From positions 1 through 46,812 of the forward strand of contig DASYUM010000321.1 in the NCBI GenBank assembly GCA_036001225.1: DNA of 46,812 nt. Reading direction: 5' to 3'. Under the pieces are notes generated by a model, which was not told where the DNA came from, did not search any database, and worked only from the letters and a program-made list of their open reading frames with translations. The DNA is from DASYUM01 sp036001225 (lineage in GTDB: Bacteria; Methylomirabilota; Methylomirabilia; Rokubacteriales; DASRDR01). The translations under genes were made by a program, and so were the position numbers. Shown here in pieces: positions 7,237-15,167 of the stretch. Each line of letters starts with the position of its first letter. The first letter of the stretch is position 1.

Positions 7237-8760
7237 GTGAGCGAAGAGAAGCTCCAGCGCGAAATCGCCCGGGTCCAACAGGGGAATCCGCGCTACCGCG
7301 AGAAGCTCCGCGAAGAGGGCAAGCTCTTCGTCCGCGAGCGCCTGAAGCTCCTCCTCGATCCCGGGAGCGAGTTCCAGGAGGACTGGCTCCTCGCCCGCTC
7401 CCAGGAGGCGGAGACGCCGGCCGACGGCGTGGTGACCGGCATCGGCACCGTCCACGGCCGGCCGGTCTGCATCATGGCCAACGACTACACGGTGAAGGCC
7501 GGCTCCTGGGGCGAGAAGACGGTCCAGAAGATCGTGCGGATCCAGGAGAAGGCCGCCCGGCTGGAGCTGCCGCTCCTCTATCTGGTCGACGCGGCCGGCG
7601 GGCGCATCTCCGAGCAGATCCGCATCTTCCCCGGGCGCTACCACGCCGGCCGGATCTTCTACAACGAGGTCCAGCTCTCCGGCGTGGTGCCCCAGCTCTG
7701 CATCCTGTTCGGCCCCTCCCCGGCCGGCTCGGCCTACCTGCCGGCGCTGACCGACGTGGTGATCATGGTGGACGGCAAGGCGTCGATGTACGTCGGCTCG
7801 CCGCGCATGGTGGAGATGGCGATCGGGGAGAAGGTGGATCAGGAGGCGCTGGGCGGCGCCCGCATGCACTGCGAGGAGTCGGGGTGCGGCGACATCCTGG
7901 TCGGCTCTGACGAGGAAGCGATCGAGACGGCCAAGCGGTACCTGGCTTACATGCCGCAGCACCATCGCGGGCGGGTGGCGGGCGTGGAGCCGGTCGAGCC
8001 GAAACCGGGACGGCCGATCGACGAGATCGTCCCCTATGACCAGCGCAAGTACTTCGACATGTACGAGCTGATCGACCGGGTGATCGATGCCGGCTCCTGG
8101 CTCGAGCTCAAGCGGCTGTTCGCCCGCGAGGTGATCACGGGGCTCGCGCGGATCGGCGGCCGGGCCGTCGGCCTCGTCGCCAACCAGCCGAAGGTCAAGG
8201 GCGGGGTCCTGTTCGTGGACTCGTCCGACAAGGCGGCCCGCTTCATCTGGCTCTGCAACGCCTACAACATCCCGCTGGTCTACCTGGCCGACGTCTCGGG
8301 CTTCATGGTCGGCAGCAAGGTCGAGCGGGCCGGCATCATCCGGCACGGCGCCAAGATGATCTTCGCCACCGCCCAGGCCACCGTGCCCAAGATCTCGGTC
8401 ATCGTTCGCAAGTGCTACGGCGCCGGGCTCTACGCGATGTGTGGCCAGGCCTACGAGCCCGACGCGGTGCTGGCCCTCCCTCAGGCCCAGATCGCCATCA
8501 TGGGGCCGGAGCCGGCCGTGAACGCGGTGTACTACAACCGGATCATGGAGTTGGAAGGGGCGGCCCGAGCCGAGTTCGTCCGCCAGAAGCGCGAGGAGTA
8601 CCAGCGGGACATCGACATCCACCGCCTCGCCTCCGAGATGCTCGTGGACGATGTGGTGCCGCCCGACTCGCTCCGGGCCGAGCTCATCAAGCGCCTGGCC
8701 TACGCCGAGACGAAGGCCCATCGCTTTCCCTCCCGCCGCAACGGGGTCTACCCGGTGTGA
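7237..8760 (+). CDS. Acyl-CoA carboxylase carboxyltransferase subunit (PccB/MccB type)
   Basis: A 507-residue carboxyltransferase that moves CO2 from biotin to an acyl-CoA such as propionyl-, methylcrotonyl- or geranyl-CoA. It has the two crotonase-like halves of the family. The N-terminal half includes PADGVVTGIGTVHGRPV and LVDAAGGRI. The C-terminal half includes FVDSSDKAARFIWLCN, DVSGFMVG and the CoA/biotin region KCYGAGLYAMCG. The length fits fused alpha/beta carboxyltransferases. The start is GTG 7237. No biotin carboxylase or biotin-carrier gene is in the window, so partners must be elsewhere. It is the last gene of the unit that starts with the sigma fusion. Confidence 0.9.
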   Translation: MSEEKLQREIARVQQGNPRYREKLREEGKLFVRERLKLLLDPGSEFQEDWLLARSQEAETPADGVVTGIGTVHGRPVCIMANDYTVKAGSWGEKTVQKIVRIQEKAARLELPLLYLVDAAGGRISEQIRIFPGRYHAGRIFYNEVQLSGVVPQLCILFGPSPAGSAYLPALTDVVIMVDGKASMYVGSPRMVEMAIGEKVDQEALGGARMHCEESGCGDILVGSDEEAIETAKRYLAYMPQHHRGRVAGVEPVEPKPGRPIDEIVPYDQRKYFDMYELIDRVIDAGSWLELKRLFAREVITGLARIGGRAVGLVANQPKVKGGVLFVDSSDKAARFIWLCNAYNIPLVYLADVSGFMVGSKVERAGIIRHGAKMIFATAQATVPKISVIVRKCYGAGLYAMCGQAYEPDAVLALPQAQIAIMGPEPAVNAVYYNRIMELEGAARAEFVRQKREEYQRDIDIHRLASEMLVDDVVPPDSLRAELIKRLAYAETKAHRFPSRRNGVYPV

Positions 8761-8766
8761 GGCGGT

Positions 8767-8884
8767 CCGGGCCGATAACCGTCGCATCCCGTCGTCCTCG
8801 GTCGTCGGCGCGCCTCAACGTATGCGGCATACGCCTCGGCGCGCCTCCTCCCTGCGTCCTAGGGCTGCTCGGTTCTCAGCCCGG
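8767..8884. repeat. Palindromic intergenic repeat, copy 1
   Basis: A 118-bp element whose ends, CCGGGCCGATAACC (8767-8780) and GGTTCTCAGCCCGG (8871-8884), are inverted repeats (12 of 14 positions). At its centre lies CGTATG-CGG-CATACG (8819-8833), flanked by GGCGCGCC on both sides (8807-8814 and 8838-8845). A block ending TGCGTCCTAGG is shared with the copies at 15755 and 15928. It starts 6 bp after the carboxyltransferase stop. It looks like a REP/MITE-like non-autonomous element or a structured RNA. Confidence 0.85.
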
Positions 8885-8890
8885 ACCGAA

Positions 8891-8923
8891 TCCAGAGGGA
8901 CCCGCACGCCCTCGCGCTCTGGA
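8891..8923. promoter_or_regulatory. Inverted repeat upstream of the sigma-54 promoter (possible enhancer site)
   Basis: TCCAGAG (8891-8897) and CTCTGGA (8917-8923) form a perfect 7-bp dyad with a 19-bp spacer, about 80-112 bp upstream of the predicted sigma-54 start. Activators of sigma-54 usually bind at this distance, but the spacer is longer than common sites, so this is a weak call. Confidence 0.3.
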
Positions 8924-8976
8924 CAGTGTGAGCCATTGCCCGCCGCCGGGCGGGGTGACCGCCGGCGGAGAATCCG

Positions 8977-8992
8977 TGGCACCCCGCTTGCA
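8977..8992 (+). promoter_or_regulatory. Sigma-54 (RpoN) promoter
   Basis: TGGCACCCCGCTTGCA matches the -24/-12 consensus TGGCAC-N5-TTGCW completely, with the required GG-N10-GC spacing (GG 8978-8979, GC 8990-8991). With C8991 as -12, transcription would start near 9003. No protein gene begins there. The next downstream elements are an intrinsic terminator at 9085-9138 and cobS at 9254. Confidence 0.65.
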
Positions 8993-9002
8993 CTCTAACG
9001 AT

Positions 9003-9136
9003 GGCAAGCGTGGCCATCGCGCTGACCGGACCCGCGGTGGTCTCGACTCGCCGCGCGCCGAGGGATTCCCGGAGCGCTGGCTCCCGCGTGGAGGCGCCCT
9101 TGAACGGTGCGGGGGGGTGCCTCCACGCGTTTTTCT
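9003..9136 (+). ncRNA. Predicted sigma-54-dependent small RNA or terminated cobS leader
   Basis: The interval from the predicted RpoN start (about 9003) to the T-run of a strong intrinsic terminator is about 134 nt. No convincing ORF with a ribosome-binding site lies in it. The 5' part can pair (GGC...GCC around 9003-9018) and the 3' half is dominated by the long terminator hairpin, whose C/G-rich loop could be a pairing region. It may be a free-standing sRNA or an attenuated leader of cobS, 115 nt further on. No known RNA family is recognised. Confidence 0.5.
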
Positions 9137-9138
9137 TT
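9085..9138 (+). terminator. Rho-independent terminator upstream of cobS
   Basis: CGCGTGGAGGCGCCC (9085-9099) pairs with GGGTGCCTCCACGCG (9115-9129), a 15-bp stem with one G:U pair, followed directly by TTTTTCTTT (9130-9138). The T-run in this very GC-rich DNA is distinctive. It ends any transcript entering from the sigma-54 promoter or the upstream operon. Confidence 0.85.
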
Positions 9139-9142
9139 GGCG

Positions 9143-9180
9143 CCGCCGGGCCGATAACGGTCGGTTCTCGGCCCGGCGGG
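9143..9180. repeat. Minimal palindrome made of the repeat family's terminal arms
   Basis: CCGCCGGGCCGATAAC and GTTCTCGGCCCGGCGG face each other across 5 bases. These are the same terminal arms that bound copy 1 at 8767-8884, here with the whole interior missing. It lies 4 bp after the terminator and before cobS. Confidence 0.7.
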
Positions 9181-9253
9181 AATCCCCCCTCGGGCGCCGG
9201 CGCCCGTGTGCATCAATCGCGACCGGCCGTGCAGTTCTTGCCCGAGGCCGTCG

Positions 9254-9997
9254 GTGGAGCGCTTCCTCGTCGCCTGCCGCTATCTGACCGCGCTCCCGCT
9301 GCCGGCGGGCCCGGAGGCCGGCGACCTCGGCCGGGCGGCGGGGTGGTTCCCGGTGGTCGGCCTCGTGCTCGGGCTCCTCCTCGCCGCCGCGGCCCTTCCC
9401 GTCTTCGGGGCGGCGCCGGCCGTCGTCGCCTCGGTGCTCATCGTGGCCCTGTGGGCCTTCCTGACCGGAGGGCTCCATCTCGACGGCCTGGCCGACACCG
9501 CCGACGGCCTGGGCGCCGGCTTCGGCCGGGAAGAGGCCCTCGCGATCATGCGCGACGCGCGCATCGGCGCCTACGGTGTGACCGCCATCGCCCTCGTCCT
9601 CGCGGCCAAGTGGGCCGCGTTGGCGAGCTTGGCCCCCGACCTCCGGTGGCGGGGGCTGATCCTGGCCCCGGTGCTCGGTCGCCTCGGACCGCTGCTGCTG
9701 GCACGCGTGTGCCCGCCGGCGCGCGGGGAGGGCGCCGGGCATGCTTTCGCGCAGGCGGTCAGCCGGCCGGCGGTGGCGGCCGGCGCGCTCGTCGCGACGG
9801 CGGCGGCGGTGGCGCTGACCGGTGTCTGGGCTGCGGCCCTGCTCGGCTTGGTGGCCGGTCTGGCGGTCGCCTTCGGGAGCTATCTCCGGTGGCGGCTCGG
9901 CGGACTCACCGGAGACTGCCTCGGCGCGCTCGTCGAAGCGTCGGAGGCGGGGAGCCTCGTCGCGCTGTCGGTGCTCGGGCACCTCGGGCGGCTCTGA
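9254..9997 (+). CDS. cobS: Adenosylcobinamide-GDP ribazoletransferase (cobalamin synthase)
   Basis: Inner-membrane enzyme of 247 residues that joins AdoCbi-GDP with alpha-ribazole (or its phosphate) in the nucleotide-loop assembly of cobalamin. The family signature LTGGLHLDGLADTADGLG is at about residues 70-87, followed by the Asp/Arg-containing segment IMRDARIGAYG and several membrane helices. GTG 9254 (VERFLVACRYLTALPLP) matches usual family N-termini; an upstream in-frame ATG at 9206 would add 16 unlikely residues. Its TGA overlaps the ATG of cobC by one base. Confidence 0.92.
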   Translation: MERFLVACRYLTALPLPAGPEAGDLGRAAGWFPVVGLVLGLLLAAAALPVFGAAPAVVASVLIVALWAFLTGGLHLDGLADTADGLGAGFGREEALAIMRDARIGAYGVTAIALVLAAKWAALASLAPDLRWRGLILAPVLGRLGPLLLARVCPPARGEGAGHAFAQAVSRPAVAAGALVATAAAVALTGVWAAALLGLVAGLAVAFGSYLRWRLGGLTGDCLGALVEASEAGSLVALSVLGHLGRL

Positions 9998-10650
9998 TGC
10001 CGAACCCCTCGACGTGGCTCTACCTGATCCGTCACGGCGAGGTCGAGCACGCCGCCGACGGACGGTTCTTCGGCCACACCGACGTGGCGCTGTCGGCGGC
10101 CGGTCTCGTGCAGGTTGATGCGCTCGGCCGCCAGCTCGCGCTCGAGCCGATCGAGGCCGTCTATGCCAGCGATCTCCGACGGGCGCGCCAGTCGGCGGTG
10201 CCGCTGGCCGCCGCCCGCGGCTTCGAGCCGGTGGTGTTGCCGACCCTGAGGGAGATGGCGATGGGGCGCTGGGAGGGCTTGACCTTCCGCGAGATCCGCG
10301 AGCGCGAGCCAGAGGCCCTGGGGCAGTGGCTGGCGAACCTGACGACGTATCCGTTCCCGGGCGGCGAGAACCTGGAAGGCCTCCGGGCCCGGGTGATGCC
10401 AGCCGTGGACGCGGTCCTCGCCCGCCACCGCGGCGGCCGGGTCGCGGTCGTGGCCCACGGGGGCACGAATCGGGTCATCCTGGCCGAGGCGCTCGGGCTC
10501 CCGCTCGGCCACGTGTTGCGGCTCGCCCAGGACTACGCCTGCTGGAGCCTGATCGAGTACCGGGCCGGCGGGCCCGTCCTCCACACCCTGAATCAGCGGG
10601 TCGCGGCCATCGCCGCCGCGGCCCCCGTCGAGCGGACCGCGGTGGGCTGA
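9997..10650 (+). CDS. cobC: Histidine-phosphatase family protein, probable alpha-ribazole phosphatase
   Basis: A 217-residue histidine phosphatase with the catalytic motif LIRHGEVEH near residue 9, the YASDLRRARQSA helix, the acid residue region LREMAMGRWEGLTF and the second histidine in VAHGGTNRVI. It is assigned as CobC, which removes phosphate from alpha-ribazole-5'-phosphate or adenosylcobalamin-5'-phosphate, because it is translationally coupled to cobS. Sequence alone would also permit a general phosphoglycerate-mutase-like phosphatase. Confidence 0.82.
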   Translation: MPNPSTWLYLIRHGEVEHAADGRFFGHTDVALSAAGLVQVDALGRQLALEPIEAVYASDLRRARQSAVPLAAARGFEPVVLPTLREMAMGRWEGLTFREIREREPEALGQWLANLTTYPFPGGENLEGLRARVMPAVDAVLARHRGGRVAVVAHGGTNRVILAEALGLPLGHVLRLAQDYACWSLIEYRAGGPVLHTLNQRVAAIAAAAPVERTAVG

Positions 10651-10658
10651 GGGGGGCG

Positions 10659-11057
10659 GTGGAGGCCTCGTCATCGGCATCGCTCCCGGGTTCGGAGGCG
10701 GTTCGTCTCGATCGCTGGCTATGGGCGGCGCGGTTCTACAAGAGCCGGAGCCTGGCCCAGGCCGCCTGCGCGGGCGGCAAGGTGGACGTCAACGGCCAGG
10801 CGGCGAAGCCGTCCCGGGCCGTGCGGGTCGGCGACCGCCTCCGCCTGACCGTCGGCGAGTGGCGGCGCGAACTGGTCGTGCGCGCGCTCGCCGAGCGGCG
10901 GGGGCCGGCGGGCGAGGCCCGCGCCCTCTACGAGGATCTCTCGGCCCCCCCGCCGCCGCGGCCGCGCCGCGCGCCACCGCCGGCGTGGCGCACTCCTGGC
11001 TTCGGAAGGCCGACGAAGCGCGAGCGGCGGCTGATCGACCGCCTGCGTGGCGAGTGA
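10659..11057 (+). CDS. hslR: S4-domain RNA-binding protein, Hsp15 (HslR) family
   Basis: A 132-residue basic protein with an N-terminal S4 domain (VRLDRWLWAARFYKSRSLA through VNGQAAKPSRAVRVGDRL), as in Hsp15, which binds free 50S subunits carrying stalled nascent chains. The C-terminal tail is Pro/Arg-rich and ends RPTKRERRLIDRLRGE, also typical. GTG 10659 is 8 nt after cobC and follows GGGGGGC. Being next to the cobalamin genes appears to be coincidental. Confidence 0.82.
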   Translation: MEASSSASLPGSEAVRLDRWLWAARFYKSRSLAQAACAGGKVDVNGQAAKPSRAVRVGDRLRLTVGEWRRELVVRALAERRGPAGEARALYEDLSAPPPPRPRRAPPPAWRTPGFGRPTKRERRLIDRLRGE

Positions 11058-11089
11058 GCTCGGCCGGGCACCCTCGCCGGCAGTAGCGC

Positions 11090-11118
11090 TCGACAGCGGC
11101 GTCCAGCCAGCCTATCCT
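11090..11118 (+). promoter_or_regulatory. Candidate sigma-70 promoter for the DUF420 gene and ileS
   Basis: TCGACA (11090-11095), a 17-bp spacer and TATCCT (11113-11118) lie in the only gap of this cluster. The start site would fall a few bases before ATG 11129, implying a very short leader. Confidence 0.4.
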
Positions 11119-11128
11119 CATTAGCCTG

Positions 11129-11665
11129 ATGAGTGATCGCGCGGCGCTGCTGGTGATCGGGGCGACCTCCTGCCTGGTGGTGCTGGCGGTCGGCTTGCTC
11201 GTCGTTGGTCGGTCGCCGGCCGCGCCGGCGGCGGCCCCGATCGGGGCGGCGCGCCTGCCCGCCATCAATGCCTTCCTCAACGGGACCAGCGCGGTCCTCC
11301 TCGTCGGCGGCTTTCTCTTCATCCGGCGCAAGCAGGTGGCCGCCCACCGGGCCTGCATGCTCGGCGCTTTCGCCGTGTCCACCCTGTTCCTGCTGACGTA
11401 TCTCGTCCATCACTATCAAGCCGGGTCGGTGCCCTTCCGCGGCCAGGGCTGGATCCGGCCGGTGTACTTCGCGCTGCTCGTCTCCCACGTCACGCTGGCC
11501 GCGGTCATCGTGCCGCTGGCCCTGCTCACGATCTATCGGGGATGGACGGCCCGGCTCGACCGGCACGTCCGGATCGCGCGCTGGACCCTGCCGATCTGGC
11601 TCTACGTCTCGATCACCGGCGTCCTCGTGTACCTGATGCTCTACCGTCTGGTTCCCGCCCGCTGA
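11129..11665 (+). CDS. DUF420 family membrane protein
   Basis: A 178-residue inner-membrane protein with about five predicted helices. It carries the DUF420 pattern: LPAINAFLNGTSAVLLVGGF, FIRRKQVAAHRACMLGAF, YLVHHYQAG and a conserved His in LLVSHVTLA. DUF420 proteins are related to YozB/CtaM and are often linked to haem-copper oxidase assembly or haem handling. No oxidase genes are in the window, so the role here is open. The gene is 6 nt upstream of ileS. Confidence 0.8.
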   Translation: MSDRAALLVIGATSCLVVLAVGLLVVGRSPAAPAAAPIGAARLPAINAFLNGTSAVLLVGGFLFIRRKQVAAHRACMLGAFAVSTLFLLTYLVHHYQAGSVPFRGQGWIRPVYFALLVSHVTLAAVIVPLALLTIYRGWTARLDRHVRIARWTLPIWLYVSITGVLVYLMLYRLVPAR

Positions 11666-11671
11666 CGCGCC

Positions 11672-14600
11672 ATGCCCTTCCGGGAGATCGATTCCAAGGT
11701 CTCGTTCCCGACCCTCGAGGCGGCGGTCGCGGAGTGGTGGCGGGAGCGCGGGATCGTCGAGAAGGCGCTGGCCAGTGGCGACCGCGGGCGGCCCTTCGTC
11801 TTCTTCGAAGGACCGCCCACCGCCAACGGGCGGCCCGGCGTGCATCACGTCGAGGCCCGGGTGGTGAAGGACATCGTGATCCGCTACCAGCGGATGCGCG
11901 GCCGCCACGTCGTGGGGGCCCGCGGCGGTTGGGATACCCACGGGTTGCCGGTGGAGATCGAAGTCGAGCGCGAGCTGGGCTTCCGGGGGAAGCCGGACAT
12001 CGAAGCCTACGGCATCGCCGAGTTCAACCGCGCCTGCAAGGAGAGCGTCTGGCGGTACATCCAGGACTGGGAGCGGATGACCGAGCGCATCGCGTTCTGG
12101 ATCGACCTCCGCCACCCCTACGCCACCTACGACAACGACTACATCGAATCCTTGTGGTGGATCCTCAAGACCCTGTGGGACCGGGAGCTGCTCTTCCGCG
12201 ACTACAAGGTGACCATGCACTGCCCGCGCTGCGGGACCTCGCTCTCCGACCACGAGGTCGCCCTCGGCTTCGAGGACGACGTGGACGATCCCTCGGTGTG
12301 GGTTCGCTTCCGCCACCGGCCGAGCGGCCACGCGCTCGACAGCCGCCTGGCCGGCGCGTCGTTCCTGGCCTGGACGACCACCCCCTGGACGCTACCCGCC
12401 AATGCGGCGCTGGCCGTCCACCCCGAGGCCGCCTACGTCCTGGTCGAGTACACCGGCGGCCGGACGCCGGAGCGGCTGGTGCTGGCCGAAGCCCTGGCGC
12501 CCGCGGTCCTCGGCGAGGGCGCCTACCGCGTGCGGGAGAGGTTCGGCGGGGAAGCGTTGCGCGGGGTGGCCTATGAGCGGCTGTTCGAGATCGTGGAAGG
12601 CAACGGGGCGCCGAACGCCGACTGCGTCGTTGCCGATCCCTTCGTCTCGCTGGAGGACGGCACCGGGATCGTGCACATCGCGCCCGCCTACGGCGACCTC
12701 GAGATCGGGCGGAAGTACGGGCTGCCCACCCGCCGCTCGGTGGACCTGGCCGGGTTGACGCTGCCGGCGTTCACCCCGCTCGGTTTCGGCGAGCGGTTCT
12801 TCAAGGACGCCGACCCGCTGATCACCCGCCACCTCGAGGCGCGCGGCCTGCTGTTCCGGAGCGGGCGCATCCGCCACAGCTATCCCTTCTGCTGGCGCTG
12901 CCACACCCCGCTCCTCTACTACGCCAAGCCGTCCTGGTACATCCGGACGACCGCCAGAAAGGACCGGCTGCTCGCCAACAACCAGCTCATCCACTGGGTC
13001 CCCGACCACATTCGGGAGGGGCGCTTCGGCAACTGGCTGGAGAACAACATCGACTGGGCGCTCTCCCGCGAGCGCTACTGGGGGACGCCGCTGCCGATCT
13101 GGGTCTGTGACGGCTGCGGCCACGTCGAGGTGCTCGGCTCGGTGGCCGAGCTGTCGGCCCGGGCGGGCCGGGACCTCCAGGGCCTGGACCTCCACCGGCC
13201 CGACGTGGACGAGGTCACGTGGCGCTGTGCGGCCTGCGGCGCCGGCACCGCGCGCCGGATCCCCGACGTGGCCGACGCCTGGTTCGACTCCGGCGCGATG
13301 CCGGTCGCCCAGTGGCACTACCCGTTCGAGAACCGGGAGGTCTTCGCGGTAGCCGGCCAGGCCGACTACATTTCAGAAGCCATCGACCAGACGCGGGGCT
13401 GGTTCTACACGCTGCACGCACTCTCCACCCTCCTCTTCGACCGGCCGGCCTACCGCAACGTGATCTGTCTCGGCCACATCCTGGACATCAACGGCGAGAA
13501 GATGTCGAAGTCCCGCGGCAACGTCGTCGATCCCTGGCAGCTCCTCGACGGCTACGGCACCGATGCCACCCGCTGGTACATGTACGCATCGGCTCCGCCC
13601 TACAATCCGCGCCGCTTCGCGCCCGAGCACGTGGGCGAGGTCCTCCGTCAGTTCGTACTCACCCTCTGGAATACCTATGCGTTCTTCGTCACCTACGCCA
13701 ACCTCGACGGCTGGCGGCCCTCGGCCGACGCGCCGGCAGGGCCTCCGCCGGCGGCCATCGATCGGTGGGCGCTAGCTCGCCTCCACGCGCTGGTGCGCGA
13801 CGTGACGGCCGGGTTCGAGGCCTACGACATCCACGGGCCGGCCAAGGCGATCGAGCAGTTCGTGGAGGAGCTGTCCAACTGGTACGTGCGCCGGAACCGC
13901 CGCCGGTTCTGGAAGGCCGAGGACGACGCCGACAAGCGGGCTGCCTACCGCACCCTCTACACCTGTCTGACCACTCTCGCCCGGGTGCTGGCTCCCTTCA
14001 TGCCGTTCATCAGCGAGGCCCTCTACCGGAACCTGGTGGCCGAGCAGGACCCGGGAGCCGCCGAGAGCGTCCACCTGGCCACCTGGCCGGAGGCCGACGC
14101 CGCGCTCATCGACGGTGGGCTCCTCGCCGATACGGCGTTCCTCCTGGAGACGGTGAGCCTGGGCCGCGCCGCCCGCCGCCGGGCCGGTCTCCGCGTGCGC
14201 CAGCCGCTGGCCGGCATGTGGGTGAGGCCGCCGACGCCCGCCCACGCCGACGCCCTCCGCCGGTTCGAAGGGGAGCTCCGCGACGAGTTGAACGTCAAGG
14301 CGGTCCGCTACCTGGACAGCTCGGCCGATCTCGTCGGTTACCGCTTCAAGCCGAACCTCCGGGTCGTCGGCCGGCGGTACGGGAAGCTCGTGCCAGCGCT
14401 GACCGAGGCGCTGAAGGCGCTCGACGGCGACGCGGCGCGGGAGGCCGCCCGGGCGGTGGAGGCCGGCCGAGGGGTGTCGCTCACGGTCGGCGGGCAGGGC
14501 GTCGAGCTGGCGCCCGACGAGGTCCTGGTCGAGGCCGCGTCGCCCGCGGGCTACGCCGTCGCCGAAGACCGCGGCGTCCTGGTCGCGCTGGATACGACCC

Positions 14601-14884
14601 TCACCGAGGAGCTGCGTCGCGAGGGCCTGGCCCGGGAGCTGGTGCGGCACATCCAGGACGCGCGGAAGAACGCCGGGTTCCAGATCGCCGACCGCATCAC
14701 GGTCTACCTCGGCCCCCCGACCGGCCCCGACGACTGGACGCCGGCCGTGCGCCAGTGGGGCGACTACATCCGGAGCGAGACGCTGGCCGAGGAGCTGGCG
14801 CTGGCTCCACCTCCGCCCGGCGCGCACACCGAGACCCTCGATCACGACGGCACCCCGATCACCATCGGGGTCGAGCGGCGCTGA
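11672..14884 (+). CDS. ileS: Isoleucyl-tRNA synthetase, long (eukaryote-like) type
   Basis: Class I aminoacyl-tRNA synthetase of 1070 residues that charges tRNA-Ile. The HIGH-type motif is PTANGRPGVHHVEARVVKD (about residues 49-67). An editing CP1 insertion follows, with TTPWTLPANAALAVHP. The zinc-binding CxxC segments (CPRCG, CWRCH, CDGCG, CAACG) and GEKMSKSRGNV (about residues 607-617) are present, and the C-terminal anticodon-binding region ends with the YIRSETLAEEL segment. Length and the GVHH form of HIGH match the IleRS type seen in actinobacteria, archaea and eukaryotes, some of which resist mupirocin. The gene is complete. Confidence 0.96.
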   Translation: MPFREIDSKVSFPTLEAAVAEWWRERGIVEKALASGDRGRPFVFFEGPPTANGRPGVHHVEARVVKDIVIRYQRMRGRHVVGARGGWDTHGLPVEIEVERELGFRGKPDIEAYGIAEFNRACKESVWRYIQDWERMTERIAFWIDLRHPYATYDNDYIESLWWILKTLWDRELLFRDYKVTMHCPRCGTSLSDHEVALGFEDDVDDPSVWVRFRHRPSGHALDSRLAGASFLAWTTTPWTLPANAALAVHPEAAYVLVEYTGGRTPERLVLAEALAPAVLGEGAYRVRERFGGEALRGVAYERLFEIVEGNGAPNADCVVADPFVSLEDGTGIVHIAPAYGDLEIGRKYGLPTRRSVDLAGLTLPAFTPLGFGERFFKDADPLITRHLEARGLLFRSGRIRHSYPFCWRCHTPLLYYAKPSWYIRTTARKDRLLANNQLIHWVPDHIREGRFGNWLENNIDWALSRERYWGTPLPIWVCDGCGHVEVLGSVAELSARAGRDLQGLDLHRPDVDEVTWRCAACGAGTARRIPDVADAWFDSGAMPVAQWHYPFENREVFAVAGQADYISEAIDQTRGWFYTLHALSTLLFDRPAYRNVICLGHILDINGEKMSKSRGNVVDPWQLLDGYGTDATRWYMYASAPPYNPRRFAPEHVGEVLRQFVLTLWNTYAFFVTYANLDGWRPSADAPAGPPPAAIDRWALARLHALVRDVTAGFEAYDIHGPAKAIEQFVEELSNWYVRRNRRRFWKAEDDADKRAAYRTLYTCLTTLARVLAPFMPFISEALYRNLVAEQDPGAAESVHLATWPEADAALIDGGLLADTAFLLETVSLGRAARRRAGLRVRQPLAGMWVRPPTPAHADALRRFEGELRDELNVKAVRYLDSSADLVGYRFKPNLRVVGRRYGKLVPALTEALKALDGDAAREAARAVEAGRGVSLTVGGQGVELAPDEVLVEAASPAGYAVAEDRGVLVALDTTLTEELRREGLARELVRHIQDARKNAGFQIADRITVYLGPPTGPDDWTPAVRQWGDYIRSETLAEELALAPPPPGAHTETLDHDGTPITIGVERR

Positions 14885-14908
14885 CTTCCGACCCCAGGCC
14901 GGGTCGCC

Positions 14909-14937
14909 TTGACGTCCCCGGGCGGCTTTGCTACGGT
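14909..14937 (+). promoter_or_regulatory. Sigma-70 promoter of riboswitch 1 / cobU operon
   Basis: TTGACG (14909-14914), a 17-bp spacer and TACGGT (14932-14937) lie just upstream of the riboswitch. Transcription would start near 14944, about 12 nt before stem P1. Confidence 0.65.
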
Positions 14938-14955
14938 ACGCGCAGCGTCGAACGG

Positions 14956-15131
14956 GGTCCCGGGTGCGTCCCGCGAGGGACCAAAGAGGGAAGGCGGTGC
15001 GAAACCGCCGCGACCCCGTCACTGTGATCGGGGACGAAAGCCGCGGAAGATCGCCACTGGCACCGGCCCGCGGTGCTGGGAAGGTCGCGGCGAGTAGGAC
15101 GATCCGAGAGCCAGGAAACCTGCCCGGGACC
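14956..15131 (+). ncRNA. Cobalamin (AdoCbl) riboswitch 1, upstream of cobU
   Basis: The aptamer is closed by a perfect P1 stem, GGTCCCGGG (14956-14964) with CCCGGGACC (15123-15131). Inside are the hallmark elements GGGAAGGCGGTGCGAAACCG, CCCCGTCACTGTGATCGGGG, GCCACTGGCACC..GGTGCTGGGAAGG and the B12 box GAGCCAGGAAACCTGCC. Downstream, CCCTC (15138-15142) can pair with GAGGG (15154-15158), masking the only Shine-Dalgarno in the leader, which suggests translational control. It controls the late cobalamin and uptake genes from cobU onward. Confidence 0.95.
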
Positions 15132-15167
15132 TCTCGTCCCTCAACCGGTCTTCGAGGGGAGGCCCGG

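Noticed and set aside
8761..9253. Protein gene in the gap between the carboxyltransferase and cobS
   Set aside because: Open frames here read through the palindromic repeat, RpoN promoter and terminator and have no motif or consistent ribosome site.
11820..11880. Apparent missing HIGH motif in IleS
   Set aside because: GVHH in place of HVGH is normal for the long IleRS type; the KMSKS motif is intact.
12392..13318. Long minus-strand frames inside ileS and other large genes
   Set aside because: They are antisense shadows of well-conserved genes with no motif, no ribosome site and biased composition.
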